The position numbers and the translations under genes are program-made. From Winogradskyella psychrotolerans RS-3 (lineage in GTDB: Bacteria > Bacteroidota > Bacteroidia > Flavobacteriales > Flavobacteriaceae): 64,000 nucleotides of DNA. Position 1 is the first letter of the stretch. The number at the start of each line of letters is the position of its first letter. Shown in pieces: positions 54,211-63,436 of the stretch. Location: NCBI RefSeq assembly GCF_000427335.1, contig NZ_ATMR01000091.1, positions 62,001 through 126,000 on the forward strand, written 5' to 3'. The notes beneath the pieces were generated by a model that was given only the letters and a program-made list of their open reading frames with translations, had not been told where the DNA came from and did no database searches.

Positions 54211-56730
54211 ATGTACCAACTTAGACTCTGTCTATTGCTTTTTATAAGCACTATCGTTTCATTACAAGCACAACAACCCAAAAACCATACTTCATCAGAA
54301 ATTTACGAAGCCGTTCAAAAACTCAATTTTTTGGGCTCTGTACTTTATATTGCAGCCCATCCAGATGATGAAAATACACGCTTAATTTCATATATGTCTA
54401 ATGAAGTAAAAGCACGTACGGCCTATTTATCCTTAACACGTGGAGATGGTGGTCAAAACCTAATTGGTCCAGAAATCAGAGAACTTTTAGGAGTGATTAG
54501 AACACAAGAATTATTAGCCGCAAGACGTACTGATGGTGGAGAACAACGCTTTACAAGAGCTAATGATTTTGGTTATTCTAAACATCCGGACGAAACTTTA
54601 GAAATCTGGAATAAAGACGACGTTCTCGCAGATGTCGTTTGGGCAATAAGAACATTTAAACCAGACGTTATCATTAACCGTTTCGACCACAGAAGAGCTG
54701 GAGAAACACATGGTCATCACACAGCTTCTGCAATGTTAAGTATGGAAGCTTTTGATATTGTAAATGATGCTTCAAAATATTCGTCTCAATTAGAACTTAC
54801 TGAAACATGGCAGCCAAAACGTTTATTTTACAACACGTCTTGGTGGCGCTATGGAAGTCAAAAAGAATTTGATAAATTAGACAAGAGCAATATGCTCACC
54901 TTCGATGTTGGTAAATATTATACATCTAAAGGAAAGTCTAACAACGAGATTGCCGCCTTAGCTAGCAGTCAGCATTTGTCTCAAGGTTTTGGTCGGTTAT
55001 CAGAACGTGGATCTCAAAATGAATACATCGAATTTTTAAAAGGAGAATCCTTAAACAATAGCGATAATATTTTCGAAGGTATTGATACCTCATGGAATCG
55101 TGTTTCAGGTGGAAAAGCAATAGGAAACATCCTAAAATCAGTTGAAACTAATTTCAATTTTAGAAATCCATCGGCACATTTACCACAACTTTTAGAGGCT
55201 TATAAATTGCTTCAAACTATAAAAGATAAACATTGGAGAACCGTTAAAACCAAAGAACTAAAAACAATTATTGAAGCTTGTGCTGGTTTGTATTTAGAAG
55301 TTTCAGCAAATACACCAAGTGCCGCGCCAAGTTCTGATGTGAAGTTAAACATGGAAGTTTTAAACAGAAGCACCGCCAATATTAATTTGGCGTCCTATAA
55401 TCTTTCAACATTACCTACTGGGATATCTAAAAACATGCCATTAGCTTCCAATCAAAAATTAAATTTTGAAGACCATATTAGCATTCCAAATAAAAGTAAA
55501 TATACCACGCCTTATTGGTTAAATAACAAAAGCACATTAGGCATGTATAACGTAAAAAATCAAAACTTAATTGGCTTACCGGAAACTCCAAGAGCTGTTT
55601 TTGTTGATTTTAATTTATTGATCGAAGGCACACCGATTACAATAACCAAACCTGTAGTGTATCGCTATTCCAAACCAGATAAAGGGGAATTGTATCGTCC
55701 TTTCGAAATCATTCCTATTGTGTCTGCAAGCCTAAGTCATAAGGTCTATATTTTCGAAAACGATGGTCAGAAAGACATTGAAGTTACTGTAAAAGCGGGT
55801 AAAGATGCTATTACCGGTTTTGTTCAAATGGCTTATCCCGATGGTTGGCAAGTCTTTCCTCAGAAACAAAAAATTGAGATTGGTAATAAAGGAGATATTC
55901 AAAAAGTGATGTTCACGGTTATTCCACCAAAAAATCAAAGCGAAGGCTCAATTACACCAATGGTTAATATTGATGGTAAATTTTACACCGATGAGATTAT
56001 TGAAATTGATTATGCGCACATTCCTTTTCAAACCGTTTTAATGCCAAGCGAAAGCAAAGTGGTACGATTAGATATTAAAATACAAGGTAATAGTATTGGT
56101 TATATTGAAGGTGCTGGAGATGTAGTCCCTGAAAGTTTAAGGCAAATTGGATACGACGTCACCATTATTAAACCCGAACAAATTACCCCAGAAAACCTTG
56201 ATGACTTTGATGCTATAGTTATGGGAATTAGAGCTTATAACATCGTTGAAGATTTACAATTTAAACAACGCTTTTTATTGGATTACGTAAAAGATGGTGG
56301 AAATTTAATCATTCAGTACAACACGAGTAGAGGTATAAAAGTTGATAATTTAGCTCCTTACGATTTACAATTATCTAGAGATCGTGTTACAGACGAGAAT
56401 GCCTTGGTAAGAATATTAGAACCTAATCATCCGATTCTAAATTTTCCTAATAAAATTGGAATTCAAGATTTTGAAGGTTGGGTACAAGAACGCGGCTTGT
56501 ATTTTCCTGATAAATGGTCCACAGAATTTACACCATTACTTGCGTCTAACGACAAGGGTGAAAATTCGAAAGAAGGCGCCTTGCTAGTTGCAAAATATGG
56601 AAAAGGCAACTATATTTACACAGGTCTCAGTTTCTTTAGGGAATTTCCGGCAGGAGTTCCAGGTGCATACAGACTCTTTGCAAATCTGCTATCTGCAGGT
56701 AAACAAGAATCCAATACACTAAAAAACTAA
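54211..56730 (+). CDS. Secreted PIG-L family deacetylase (839 aa)
   Basis: A signal peptide (LLLFISTIVSLQAQ) leads into a PIG-L/LmbE domain (about 30-290) with the zinc site AAHPDDENTRL and GETHGHHTAS. The rest (about 300-840) is beta-rich, including an NEW3-like domain, and ends with a ThuA-like/glutamine amidotransferase-like segment (DDFDAIVMGIRAYNI; YIYTGLSFFREFPAG). It probably deacetylates a sugar or glycan outside the cytoplasm. It is followed by a small membrane protein, an SSS symporter and a Gfo/Idh oxidoreductase, all on the same strand, which suggests uptake and use of an amino sugar or related compound. Confidence 0.87.
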   Translation: MYQLRLCLLLFISTIVSLQAQQPKNHTSSEIYEAVQKLNFLGSVLYIAAHPDDENTRLISYMSNEVKARTAYLSLTRGDGGQNLIGPEIRELLGVIRTQELLAARRTDGGEQRFTRANDFGYSKHPDETLEIWNKDDVLADVVWAIRTFKPDVIINRFDHRRAGETHGHHTASAMLSMEAFDIVNDASKYSSQLELTETWQPKRLFYNTSWWRYGSQKEFDKLDKSNMLTFDVGKYYTSKGKSNNEIAALASSQHLSQGFGRLSERGSQNEYIEFLKGESLNNSDNIFEGIDTSWNRVSGGKAIGNILKSVETNFNFRNPSAHLPQLLEAYKLLQTIKDKHWRTVKTKELKTIIEACAGLYLEVSANTPSAAPSSDVKLNMEVLNRSTANINLASYNLSTLPTGISKNMPLASNQKLNFEDHISIPNKSKYTTPYWLNNKSTLGMYNVKNQNLIGLPETPRAVFVDFNLLIEGTPITITKPVVYRYSKPDKGELYRPFEIIPIVSASLSHKVYIFENDGQKDIEVTVKAGKDAITGFVQMAYPDGWQVFPQKQKIEIGNKGDIQKVMFTVIPPKNQSEGSITPMVNIDGKFYTDEIIEIDYAHIPFQTVLMPSESKVVRLDIKIQGNSIGYIEGAGDVVPESLRQIGYDVTIIKPEQITPENLDDFDAIVMGIRAYNIVEDLQFKQRFLLDYVKDGGNLIIQYNTSRGIKVDNLAPYDLQLSRDRVTDENALVRILEPNHPILNFPNKIGIQDFEGWVQERGLYFPDKWSTEFTPLLASNDKGENSKEGALLVAKYGKGNYIYTGLSFFREFPAGVPGAYRLFANLLSAGKQESNTLKN

Positions 56731-56764
56731 AAGACCTAATAACTAACTAACTAACAACCCATAA

Positions 56765-56884
56765 ATGAGCAACAAGAACCAACCAGAAGCAAAACAAAAA
56801 TGGAGCAAAATGTACACTGCTGTTTTAATAGCTAATGCTCTCTATATTGTCTTATTTTACTTTATCACAGCTTCATTCGCATAA
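56765..56884 (+). CDS. 39-aa single-pass membrane protein upstream of SSS symporter
   Basis: A short ORF, ATG 56765 to TAA 56884, with a polar N-terminus (SNKNQPEAKQKWSKM) and one membrane helix (YTAVLIANALYIVLFYFI). It lies 34 bases after the PIG-L gene and 9 bases before the symporter start. Placement and composition resemble small accessory subunits of transporters (as in DUF4212-type or YhjB-type pairs). That it partners the symporter is inference. Confidence 0.7.
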   Translation: MSNKNQPEAKQKWSKMYTAVLIANALYIVLFYFITASFA

Positions 56885-56893
56885 AAAGATATA

Positions 56894-58711
56894 ATGCAGC
56901 AAACTTTAGATTGGATTGATTGGACGGTTTTAATAGCAACCTTAACTACTATTGTTGGGTATGGAACCTGGAAAACCCGAGGTCGGAAAAACGCACAAGA
57001 TTACATAAAAGGAGGTAATACGTCTAAATGGTGGACGATTGGTCTATCCGTAATGGCCACACAAGCTAGCGCCATTACATTCCTTTCTACAACAGGTCAG
57101 GCATTTTCTGATGGTATGGGATTTGTCCAGTTTTATTTCGGACTTCCTATTGCCATGGTTATTATTTGTTTGGTATTTATTCCGCTTTACCATCGGCTTA
57201 AAGTTTACACGGCCTACGAATTTTTAGAAAATCGATTCGACCTTAAAACCAGAAGCTTAACAGCCATCCTCTTTTTAATTCAACGTGGATTAGCAGCCGG
57301 AATTACGATTTTTGCTCCAGCCATTATTCTTTCCGTGGTATTAGGTTGGAATATTGTGACACTCAACATTATAATTGGTCTTTTAGTGATTATCTACACC
57401 GTTTCTGGTGGTACAAAAGCCGTAACGGTAACGCAAAAACAGCAAATGTTCGTCATTTTTGGAGGAATGATAGCTGCATTATGTATTATCATTAATTTAA
57501 TTCCTGAAGAAGTTTCTTTTATAGATGCCATTGATATTGCTGGCGCCACTGGTAAAATGAAAGTTTTAGATTTTTCATTCGATTTAGAAAATAGATATAC
57601 GGTTTGGACAGGTCTTATTGGTGGAACATTCTTAATGCTCTCCTACTTTGGTACAGACCAAAGCCAAGTGCAACGTTATCTCTCGGGTAAATCCATGAAA
57701 GAAATGCAAATGGGTTTATTGTTTAATGGTATGCTTAAAGTACCAATGCAATTCTTCATTCTACTTGTTGGTGTCATGGTATTTGTTTTTTATCAATTTA
57801 ATCCCTCACCTTTAAATTTTATAGATAAATCCGAACAGACTGTTTTAGCTTCGGAATATGGAGATGAATACAGAACGCTTCAAGATAAACAATCGGTATT
57901 ATTTTCTAAAAAACAAAAAGTGAGTTTAGCACTATCTAAAAGCACTGATGATCGTTTAAAAACAGAATTATTTCAACTCGATAGTATTGAAAAAACCTAC
58001 CGTTCTGAATCTAAATTTTTAATTAAGAAAGCTGTTGACGTAGATTATACGTCGGCATATAATACGCTTAAAAATGAAGTTGAGGCCTTAAAATCTAAAC
58101 CAGAAAGTGAAGCGTATCTCACAAAATCAGCAGCACTGACCTCACTCTATAAAGATGCAGCTAAAGACACACAAACCAATGACAGAGATTATATGTTCAT
58201 TCGGTTTATTTTAAATAATCTACCGACAGGTTTAATTGGCTTATTATTGGCTGTTATTCTATCTGCAGCGATGTCATCAACAGCATCAGAAATTAATGCA
58301 CTCGCAACGATTACTTCTATTGATTTATATGGAAGAAACCAAAAAGAAGATAAGGGTGAAGAACACATGGTAAAAATGACCAAATGGTTTACGTTTGGTT
58401 GGGGAATTGTGGCCATAATTATTGCTTGTTTTGCAGATCTTGCTGAAAATTTAATTCAACTCGTAAATATTATCGGTTCTATTTTTTATGGAAATGTACT
58501 TGGTATATTCTTACTCGCTTTCTTCTTTAAATACATTAAAGGAAACGCTGTGTTTATTGGCGCCTTACTAACACAAGCCATTGTTGTCATTGGCTGGTGG
58601 TTTGATTGGATGCCGTATTTATGGCTTAATTTATTTGGTTGTGTCGTCGTAATAACAATTGCAAACATTTTACAAATGCTATTGCCTAAAAAATCGCAAG
58701 TTGAAATCTAA
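56894..58711 (+). CDS. Sodium:solute symporter (SSS family)
   Basis: A 605-aa permease with a LeuT-like fold of about 13-14 helices. Family features are GLSVMATQASAITFLSTTGQAF in TM2, the VYTVSGGTKAVTVTQKQQ loop (IYTVSGGTKAV as written) and SAAMSSTASEINALAT near TM8, which carries sodium-site serines. A polar, partly coiled insertion (about 310-425) enlarges the protein over the usual ~500 aa. The substrate is probably a sugar, amino acid or nucleoside; the neighbours favour a carbohydrate. Confidence 0.9.
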   Translation: MQQTLDWIDWTVLIATLTTIVGYGTWKTRGRKNAQDYIKGGNTSKWWTIGLSVMATQASAITFLSTTGQAFSDGMGFVQFYFGLPIAMVIICLVFIPLYHRLKVYTAYEFLENRFDLKTRSLTAILFLIQRGLAAGITIFAPAIILSVVLGWNIVTLNIIIGLLVIIYTVSGGTKAVTVTQKQQMFVIFGGMIAALCIIINLIPEEVSFIDAIDIAGATGKMKVLDFSFDLENRYTVWTGLIGGTFLMLSYFGTDQSQVQRYLSGKSMKEMQMGLLFNGMLKVPMQFFILLVGVMVFVFYQFNPSPLNFIDKSEQTVLASEYGDEYRTLQDKQSVLFSKKQKVSLALSKSTDDRLKTELFQLDSIEKTYRSESKFLIKKAVDVDYTSAYNTLKNEVEALKSKPESEAYLTKSAALTSLYKDAAKDTQTNDRDYMFIRFILNNLPTGLIGLLLAVILSAAMSSTASEINALATITSIDLYGRNQKEDKGEEHMVKMTKWFTFGWGIVAIIIACFADLAENLIQLVNIIGSIFYGNVLGIFLLAFFFKYIKGNAVFIGALLTQAIVVIGWWFDWMPYLWLNLFGCVVVITIANILQMLLPKKSQVEI

Positions 58712-59678
58712 AATCATTAATTGGGGAATTATTGGAGCAGGAAAAATAGCATCTAAATTTGCTACCGATTTAAATACGGTTTCAAATTCCAAACTCTATG
58801 CTATTGCATCTCGAAACTTAGAAAAAGCTAAACTCTTCGGTCAAGAATATCAAGCAACGATAGCTTACGGGAGCTACGAAGACTTGGTCTTAGATTCTAA
58901 TATTGATGCCATTTACATTGCGACACCTCATAGTTTTCATAAAGCACATACTATTTTATGTCTCAACCACAATAAAGCGGTGTTGTGTGAAAAGCCGTTT
59001 GCCATGAATTTGGAAGAAGTTGAGGAAATGATTCAGCTTTCAAAAGAGAAAAATACGCTTTTAATGGAAGCGCTATGGACTATTTTTCTTCCACATTATC
59101 AATATGTTTTAGACCTACTTCAAAAAAAGCACTTCGGTACTATTACAAAGCTTGAAGCTGATTTTGGTTTTCATCCAACCTATAATGAAACCTCAAGAGT
59201 TTTTGATAAATCCGTTGGAGGAGGAAGTTTATTAGATATAGGAATTTACCCCGTTTTTGCTGCGCTTTCAACATTAGCAAAACCAAATAAGGTTGAAGCG
59301 AAAGCTCAGTTTTTCGATTCTGGAGCAGACTCAGAATGTAACATTGTCTTTCATTATGAAAATGCGAAAGCCGTATTAAAAAGTACACTTTTGCAAGAAA
59401 CCAATACAGAAGCCATTTTTCATTGCGAAAAAGGAACTATAAAAATTAATGGACGTTTTCACGAACCATCTTCTGTAACATTAATTGATCATTTAGGAAA
59501 TTCTGAATTAAAAGAATTCGATATTAAAACGATTGGATATAGCTATGAGATTGAGCATTTTAATCAACTCATTAGAGATGGTAAAAATGAAAGTGATCTG
59601 ATGACTTTTGAAAAAAGTAAGCTATTGATTAGCACTTTAGATGAAATTAGAACATTGATTGGTTTAGACTATAGCTAA
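58701..59678 (+). CDS. Gfo/Idh/MocA family oxidoreductase
   Basis: No ATG fits the N-terminus. I start at TTG 58701, which gives KSKIINWGIIGAGKIASKFA with the NAD(P)-binding GxGxxA fold right at the start and overlaps the symporter gene by 11 bases. The 325-aa enzyme has the family motif CEKPFAMNLEE (Lys of the EKP triad), a VGGGSLLDIGIYPVFA block and a C-terminal beta-sheet domain. It oxidises or reduces a sugar or inositol-like compound, or related dihydrodiol. Overlap with the symporter supports a joint pathway. Confidence 0.88.
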   Translation: MKSKIINWGIIGAGKIASKFATDLNTVSNSKLYAIASRNLEKAKLFGQEYQATIAYGSYEDLVLDSNIDAIYIATPHSFHKAHTILCLNHNKAVLCEKPFAMNLEEVEEMIQLSKEKNTLLMEALWTIFLPHYQYVLDLLQKKHFGTITKLEADFGFHPTYNETSRVFDKSVGGGSLLDIGIYPVFAALSTLAKPNKVEAKAQFFDSGADSECNIVFHYENAKAVLKSTLLQETNTEAIFHCEKGTIKINGRFHEPSSVTLIDHLGNSELKEFDIKTIGYSYEIEHFNQLIRDGKNESDLMTFEKSKLLISTLDEIRTLIGLDYS

Positions 59679-59696
59679 TAGCAATTTAACAAAACT

Positions 59697-59746
59697 AAAA
59701 ACGCAACACTTTTGTTTACTATGAGTAACAAAAAAGTTGCGTTTTT
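59697..59746. terminator. Bidirectional terminator between convergent genes
   Basis: A long hairpin with outer stem ACGCAAC/GTTGCGT and inner TTTTGTT/AACAAAA stem, flanked by A and T runs. Confidence 0.85.
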
Positions 59747-59795
59747 TAATTTATAAAGAACTAAAGGCTAAAAGCCAAAAGCAAGCAGCTATAAA

Positions 59796-60641
59796 CTACT
59801 TAGCTCCCCATTCTTTTAAAGAATCTTCATTCATTTTAACATAGTCAGCATTTTTTGCCTCTTTAGAAGCAGCTAATGATTTTTTTGCAATTGCAATAGC
59901 TTCCTTCTTATCTCCTACCTTAGCATAGATTAAAGATTGCTTACGTAATTGCCAGAACGTTGGTTGTTTTGTCATTGACATAGACTTATCAATCCACTCT
60001 TTTGCTTTTGTGATATCTTTACCTTCTTCTAAATTATATACTGCCGCAGCGTAATAATCGTTTGCAGAAGGTCCTGCCATTACTTTATCAATTGCAGCAG
60101 ATACTGCTTTATCAGTCGGTACTTTAAACTCTACACCAACATAAGTTTTCTCCCACATGATACCAATAACTGCAGAACTACTAGTTATATCATCAATAGA
60201 AATTGTAAACGATTGAATGTCCATTTCAATAGGATAAACTGGTGTCGTTACACGAGCTGCTACTTTAGATTCATCAAATTCGGCTGGCGTACCACCTGCA
60301 GCATGTTCTGTGTAAAAAACAACATCCCAAGTTTTAGCTTGTGGTATTGTAAAAATAGCATAAGTTCCTGCTTTTACTTCTTTACCCCCAATAGTAACAT
60401 CATTACTAAATGTAATCTTAGTTCTTGCATTTGCTCCTGTTCTCCATACTTTTCCGTAAGGCACTAGTTCGCCAAAAATTGTTCTTCCGCGCATAGCTGG
60501 ACGAGAATAATCAATAGAAACATCAGTTAAACCAACAACTTGCTCAATTTTTGCTGCAGGACTTGGCTGTGGTGTTTCAATTTGTGCATTTACCGAAAAC
60601 ATTAAAGTTAAGGCAAATGTAAAAAGTACTAATTTCTTCAT
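59796..60641 (-). CDS. DUF2911 secreted protein
   Basis: A 281-aa protein with a signal peptide (VLFTFALTLMFSVNA). The DUF2911 domain follows (about 25-170: PSPAAKIEQVVGLTDVSIDY, SRPAMRGRTIFG, PYGKVWRTGANA, KAGTYAIFTIP). The C-terminal ~100 residues have TPR-like helices (NDYYAAAVYNLEEGKDITKA). The family is widespread in Bacteroidota and its function is unknown. Periplasmic location is likely. Single gene with a good terminator on the left. Confidence 0.88.
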   Translation of the reverse strand: MKKLVLFTFALTLMFSVNAQIETPQPSPAAKIEQVVGLTDVSIDYSRPAMRGRTIFGELVPYGKVWRTGANARTKITFSNDVTIGGKEVKAGTYAIFTIPQAKTWDVVFYTEHAAGGTPAEFDESKVAARVTTPVYPIEMDIQSFTISIDDITSSSAVIGIMWEKTYVGVEFKVPTDKAVSAAIDKVMAGPSANDYYAAAVYNLEEGKDITKAKEWIDKSMSMTKQPTFWQLRKQSLIYAKVGDKKEAIAIAKKSLAASKEAKNADYVKMNEDSLKEWGAK

Positions 60642-60793
60642 TTTTTATAGTGTTAAGTGTTGTTAATTATTAAATGTAAAATTACGACTTAACAAAAGTT
60701 GTATATGTTAAGGAATCCTTAAAATCAATTAAATACCAATGACCACTAAAAAATAATTCATTAAATAATTTGAATTGTAAACCTTTAATCGTA

Positions 60794-60805
60794 ATATTGC
60801 AATAT
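60794..60805. promoter_or_regulatory. Candidate ArsR operator
   Basis: ATATTGCAATAT, a perfect 12-bp palindrome 17 bases upstream of the arsR start, so it would overlap the promoter. This is the usual place for an ArsR-type dimer. Confidence 0.55.
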
Positions 60806-60822
60806 AATAATATACTTAGATT

Positions 60823-61155
60823 ATGGGTTTAACTAAAACAGAGATTTTTACTTTAGAGCAAAACCAAATTTCTAGCATTGCAAAAGTTTTTGGTCATCCA
60901 GCGAGAGTGGCTATTCTTCAACATTTATTTAAAATAGATTCTTGTATTTGTGGAGATTTAGTGGATGAAATTGGTTTAGCACAACCTACCATTTCTCAGC
61001 ATCTAAAAGAATTAAAAAAAATAGGACTTATAAAAGGAAACATTACAGGCACTAGCATTTGCTATTGTATCGATAAAGAGAATTGGACTACCATGAAAAC
61101 AACCTTAACAGCCTTTCTAGACCAAGATCTTGAAGACTCTAATAACTGTTGTTAA
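60823..61155 (+). CDS. arsR: ArsR/SmtB-family arsenic-responsive repressor
   Basis: A 110-aa winged-helix repressor with recognition helix QPTISQHLKELKKIGLIKG. Cysteines in DSCICGDL (about 46-53) match the alpha3 metalloid site ELCVCDL of E. coli ArsR, and the protein ends in a Cys-Cys pair. Binding As(III) releases DNA and induces the operon. It heads arsR-DUF6428-arsC-acr3, all on one strand with gaps of 5-22 bases, which confirms arsenic as the signal. Confidence 0.92.
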   Translation: MGLTKTEIFTLEQNQISSIAKVFGHPARVAILQHLFKIDSCICGDLVDEIGLAQPTISQHLKELKKIGLIKGNITGTSICYCIDKENWTTMKTTLTAFLDQDLEDSNNCC

Positions 61156-61176
61156 ATAACATTAAAACATTTACTT

Positions 61177-61647
61177 ATGAAACTATCAGAAATTAAATCA
61201 AAATTAAAAGTATTAGACACTATAGCGTTTCAATTACCAAACGGCACTTTAGTACCAAATCACTTTCATGTGACGGAAGTTGGTAAAATATCGAAAAATT
61301 TTATTGATTGTGGTGGCACTGTAAGAACTGAAAATGTGGCGAACTTTCAACTTTGGGAAGCAGACGACTACGACCACAGATTACATCCTGAAAAACTATT
61401 AAATATTATAGAACTTTCTGAAAAAGTGCTACATATTGAAGACTTAGAAATTGAAGTCGAATACCAAGGAGATACTATAGGGAAATATGGATTAGATTTT
61501 GACGGCACCAATTTTTTATTGACTTCAAAGTTGACCGATTGTTTAGCTAAAGACAAATGTGGTATTCCTGAAAAGAAGCCAAAACTTAAGTTTTCAGATT
61601 TACAAAATGAAGGTCCATCTTGTGCTCCAGGTTCTGGATGCTGCTAA
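61177..61647 (+). CDS. DUF6428 protein of the arsenic operon
   Basis: A 156-aa soluble protein with LPNGTLVPNHFHVTEVG and a mid HFHV motif near residue 30, acidic central strands, and a Cys-rich tail (GPSCAPGSGCC) suited to binding arsenite or another thiophilic metal. The family is found in arsenic clusters of Bacteroidota. A role as As(III) chaperone or sensor is possible but unproven. Both flanks are arsenic genes. Confidence 0.82.
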   Translation: MKLSEIKSKLKVLDTIAFQLPNGTLVPNHFHVTEVGKISKNFIDCGGTVRTENVANFQLWEADDYDHRLHPEKLLNIIELSEKVLHIEDLEIEVEYQGDTIGKYGLDFDGTNFLLTSKLTDCLAKDKCGIPEKKPKLKFSDLQNEGPSCAPGSGCC

Positions 61648-61668
61648 ACATTAAAATTTTAAAATATC

Positions 61669-62283
61669 ATGCTGTACCAACCAATTAGTAACCAAATAGA
61701 TCAATTACAAAGTGATGCTATTTCAGAAGACCGTAAAGCGATTTTACAACCACTCATCGCGTACATTCAACTTAAGACTACTGAAAACAAAGCTGTTAAT
61801 TTGAATTTTATTTGTACTCATAATTCGCGTCGTAGCCATTTGTCTCAAGTCTGGGCGCAGGCCATGGCATCTTATTTTGAAATAAAAAATGTGTTTTGTT
61901 ACTCAGGAGGGACAGAAGCTACAGCATTATTTCCTGTTGTTGCTAAAACACTTGAAAATACAGGGTTTCAGATCGAAACACTTTCTAATGGGAGCAATCC
62001 GGTTTACAGTATTAAATATGCAAAAAATGCACATCCTGTTATTGGATTTTCAAAAACGTTTGATGATGAATTTAATCCGACTTCAGAATTTGCGGCCATA
62101 ATGACCTGCTCTAGTGCAGATCAAGGTTGTCCTTTTATTGGTGGTGCTGAAAAACGCCTTCCAATTACTTATGACGACCCTAAAGCCTTTGATGACACTC
62201 CACAGCAATTGGAAAAGTATAATGAGCGTAGCCTTCAAATTGCTGCAGAATTGAAATATGTGTTTTCTAACATCACAAAATAA
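61669..62283 (+). CDS. arsC: Arsenate reductase, LMW phosphatase type
   Basis: A 204-aa enzyme. The phosphate-binding loop ICTHNSRRS (C-x5-R, Cys about 46) sits at the end of the first strand as in low-molecular-weight phosphatase ArsC. A late [10 protein letters not shown] holds further cysteines that could relay electrons, and [14 protein letters not shown] is family-typical. It reduces arsenate to arsenite for export by the next gene product. It is longer than the ~135-aa thioredoxin-coupled ArsC, as usual for Bacteroidota members. Confidence 0.9.
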   Translation: MLYQPISNQIDQLQSDAISEDRKAILQPLIAYIQLKTTENKAVNLNFICTHNSRRSHLSQVWAQAMASYFEIKNVFCYSGGTEATALFPVVAKTLENTGFQIETLSNGSNPVYSIKYAKNAHPVIGFSKTFDDEFNPTSEFAAIMTCSSADQGCPFIGGAEKRLPITYDDPKAFDDTPQQLEKYNERSLQIAAELKYVFSNITK

Positions 62284-62288
62284 TAACT

Positions 62289-63341
62289 ATGTCTGCAATC
62301 AAGAAAAAATTAAGCTTTTTAGATAACTATCTTACGTTATGGATTTTTATCGCCATGGCAATTGGCGTTGGTATTGGCTTTTTTGTACCATCATTTCCAG
62401 AGCTCGTTGAATCTTATAGTAGCGGAACGACTAATATTCCAATCGCAATTGGACTCATATTAATGATGTATCCTCCATTGGCCAAAGTCAATTATGCCTT
62501 ACTCCCTAAAGTATTTAAGGATGTAAAAGTCTTATCTATATCTTTGGTTTTAAATTGGATTATTGGTCCTGTGTTAATGTTTGTTTTAGCGATTACATTT
62601 TTACGAGATTACCCTGAATACATGGTTGGTTTAATATTAATTGGCTTGGCTCGTTGTATTGCTATGGTTCTAGTTTGGAATGATTTAGCAGAAGGCAGTA
62701 GCGAATATGGTGCAGGATTGGTAGCCTTAAATAGTATTTTTCAAGTCTTTGCTTATAGTTTCTACGCTTACTTATTTATTACTGTACTTCCACCCTATTT
62801 TGGTTTCGAAGGTGCTATTGTAGATATTTCTATTGCAACCATTGCAGAAAGTGTGGCGATCTATTTAGGTATTCCATTTTTATTGGGTATTCTGTCGCGT
62901 TTAATTTTGGTAAAACTTAAAGGTGAAGATTGGTACACCAAAAAATTTATACCTACCATTTCACCAATGACTTTAATCGCATTGTTATTCACCATCGTAG
63001 TTATGTTTTCATTAAAAGGTGAATTGATTGTAGAGATACCAATGGATGTCTTAATTATTGCAGTACCGTTATTAATCTATTTTGCATTGATGTTTATTAT
63101 TGGATTTTTTGTTAGTAAAGCTATGGGAACAACTTACGACAAAACTGCAGCTATTGCTTTTACAGCTGCTGGTAACAATTTTGAACTAGCTATTGCAGTG
63201 GCTATTGCGGTCTTCGGGTTAAACTCAGGACAAGCATTTGCAGGAGTCGTTGGCCCATTAGTAGAAGTACCTGCTTTAATACTTTTGGTAAGGGTTTCTT
63301 TTTGGCTAAGGAAAAAATACTATTTACCTAAAAAAGCATAA
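62289..63341 (+). CDS. acr3: Acr3-type arsenite efflux permease
   Basis: A 350-aa, ten-helix permease with N-terminal [20 protein letters not shown], the core [19 protein letters not shown] containing the essential cysteine (about residue 120), and [18 protein letters not shown] near the end, all characteristic of Acr3/ArsB-BASS proteins. It expels arsenite by proton antiport across the inner membrane. It is the last gene of the arsenic operon, starting 5 bases after arsC. Confidence 0.94.
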   Translation: MSAIKKKLSFLDNYLTLWIFIAMAIGVGIGFFVPSFPELVESYSSGTTNIPIAIGLILMMYPPLAKVNYALLPKVFKDVKVLSISLVLNWIIGPVLMFVLAITFLRDYPEYMVGLILIGLARCIAMVLVWNDLAEGSSEYGAGLVALNSIFQVFAYSFYAYLFITVLPPYFGFEGAIVDISIATIAESVAIYLGIPFLLGILSRLILVKLKGEDWYTKKFIPTISPMTLIALLFTIVVMFSLKGELIVEIPMDVLIIAVPLLIYFALMFIIGFFVSKAMGTTYDKTAAIAFTAAGNNFELAIAVAIAVFGLNSGQAFAGVVGPLVEVPALILLVRVSFWLRKKYYLPKKA

Positions 63342-63385
63342 CCCATAATTTTTTTCTTGAAGTCTTGTTAAAGTTTGTTTAACTT

Positions 63386-63412
63386 TACGTTAAAATAATT
63401 AAACATAACGTA
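63386..63412. promoter_or_regulatory. Candidate TetR operator (paired TACGTTA repeats)
   Basis: TACGTTA and its complement TAACGTA are separated by 13 bases (20 bp centre to centre), 24 bases before the TetR-like start, with a TATCTTTA candidate -7 box beside it. Autoregulation is inferred. Confidence 0.5.
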
Positions 63413-63436
63413 TCTTTACATTGTAAATCAATTACA

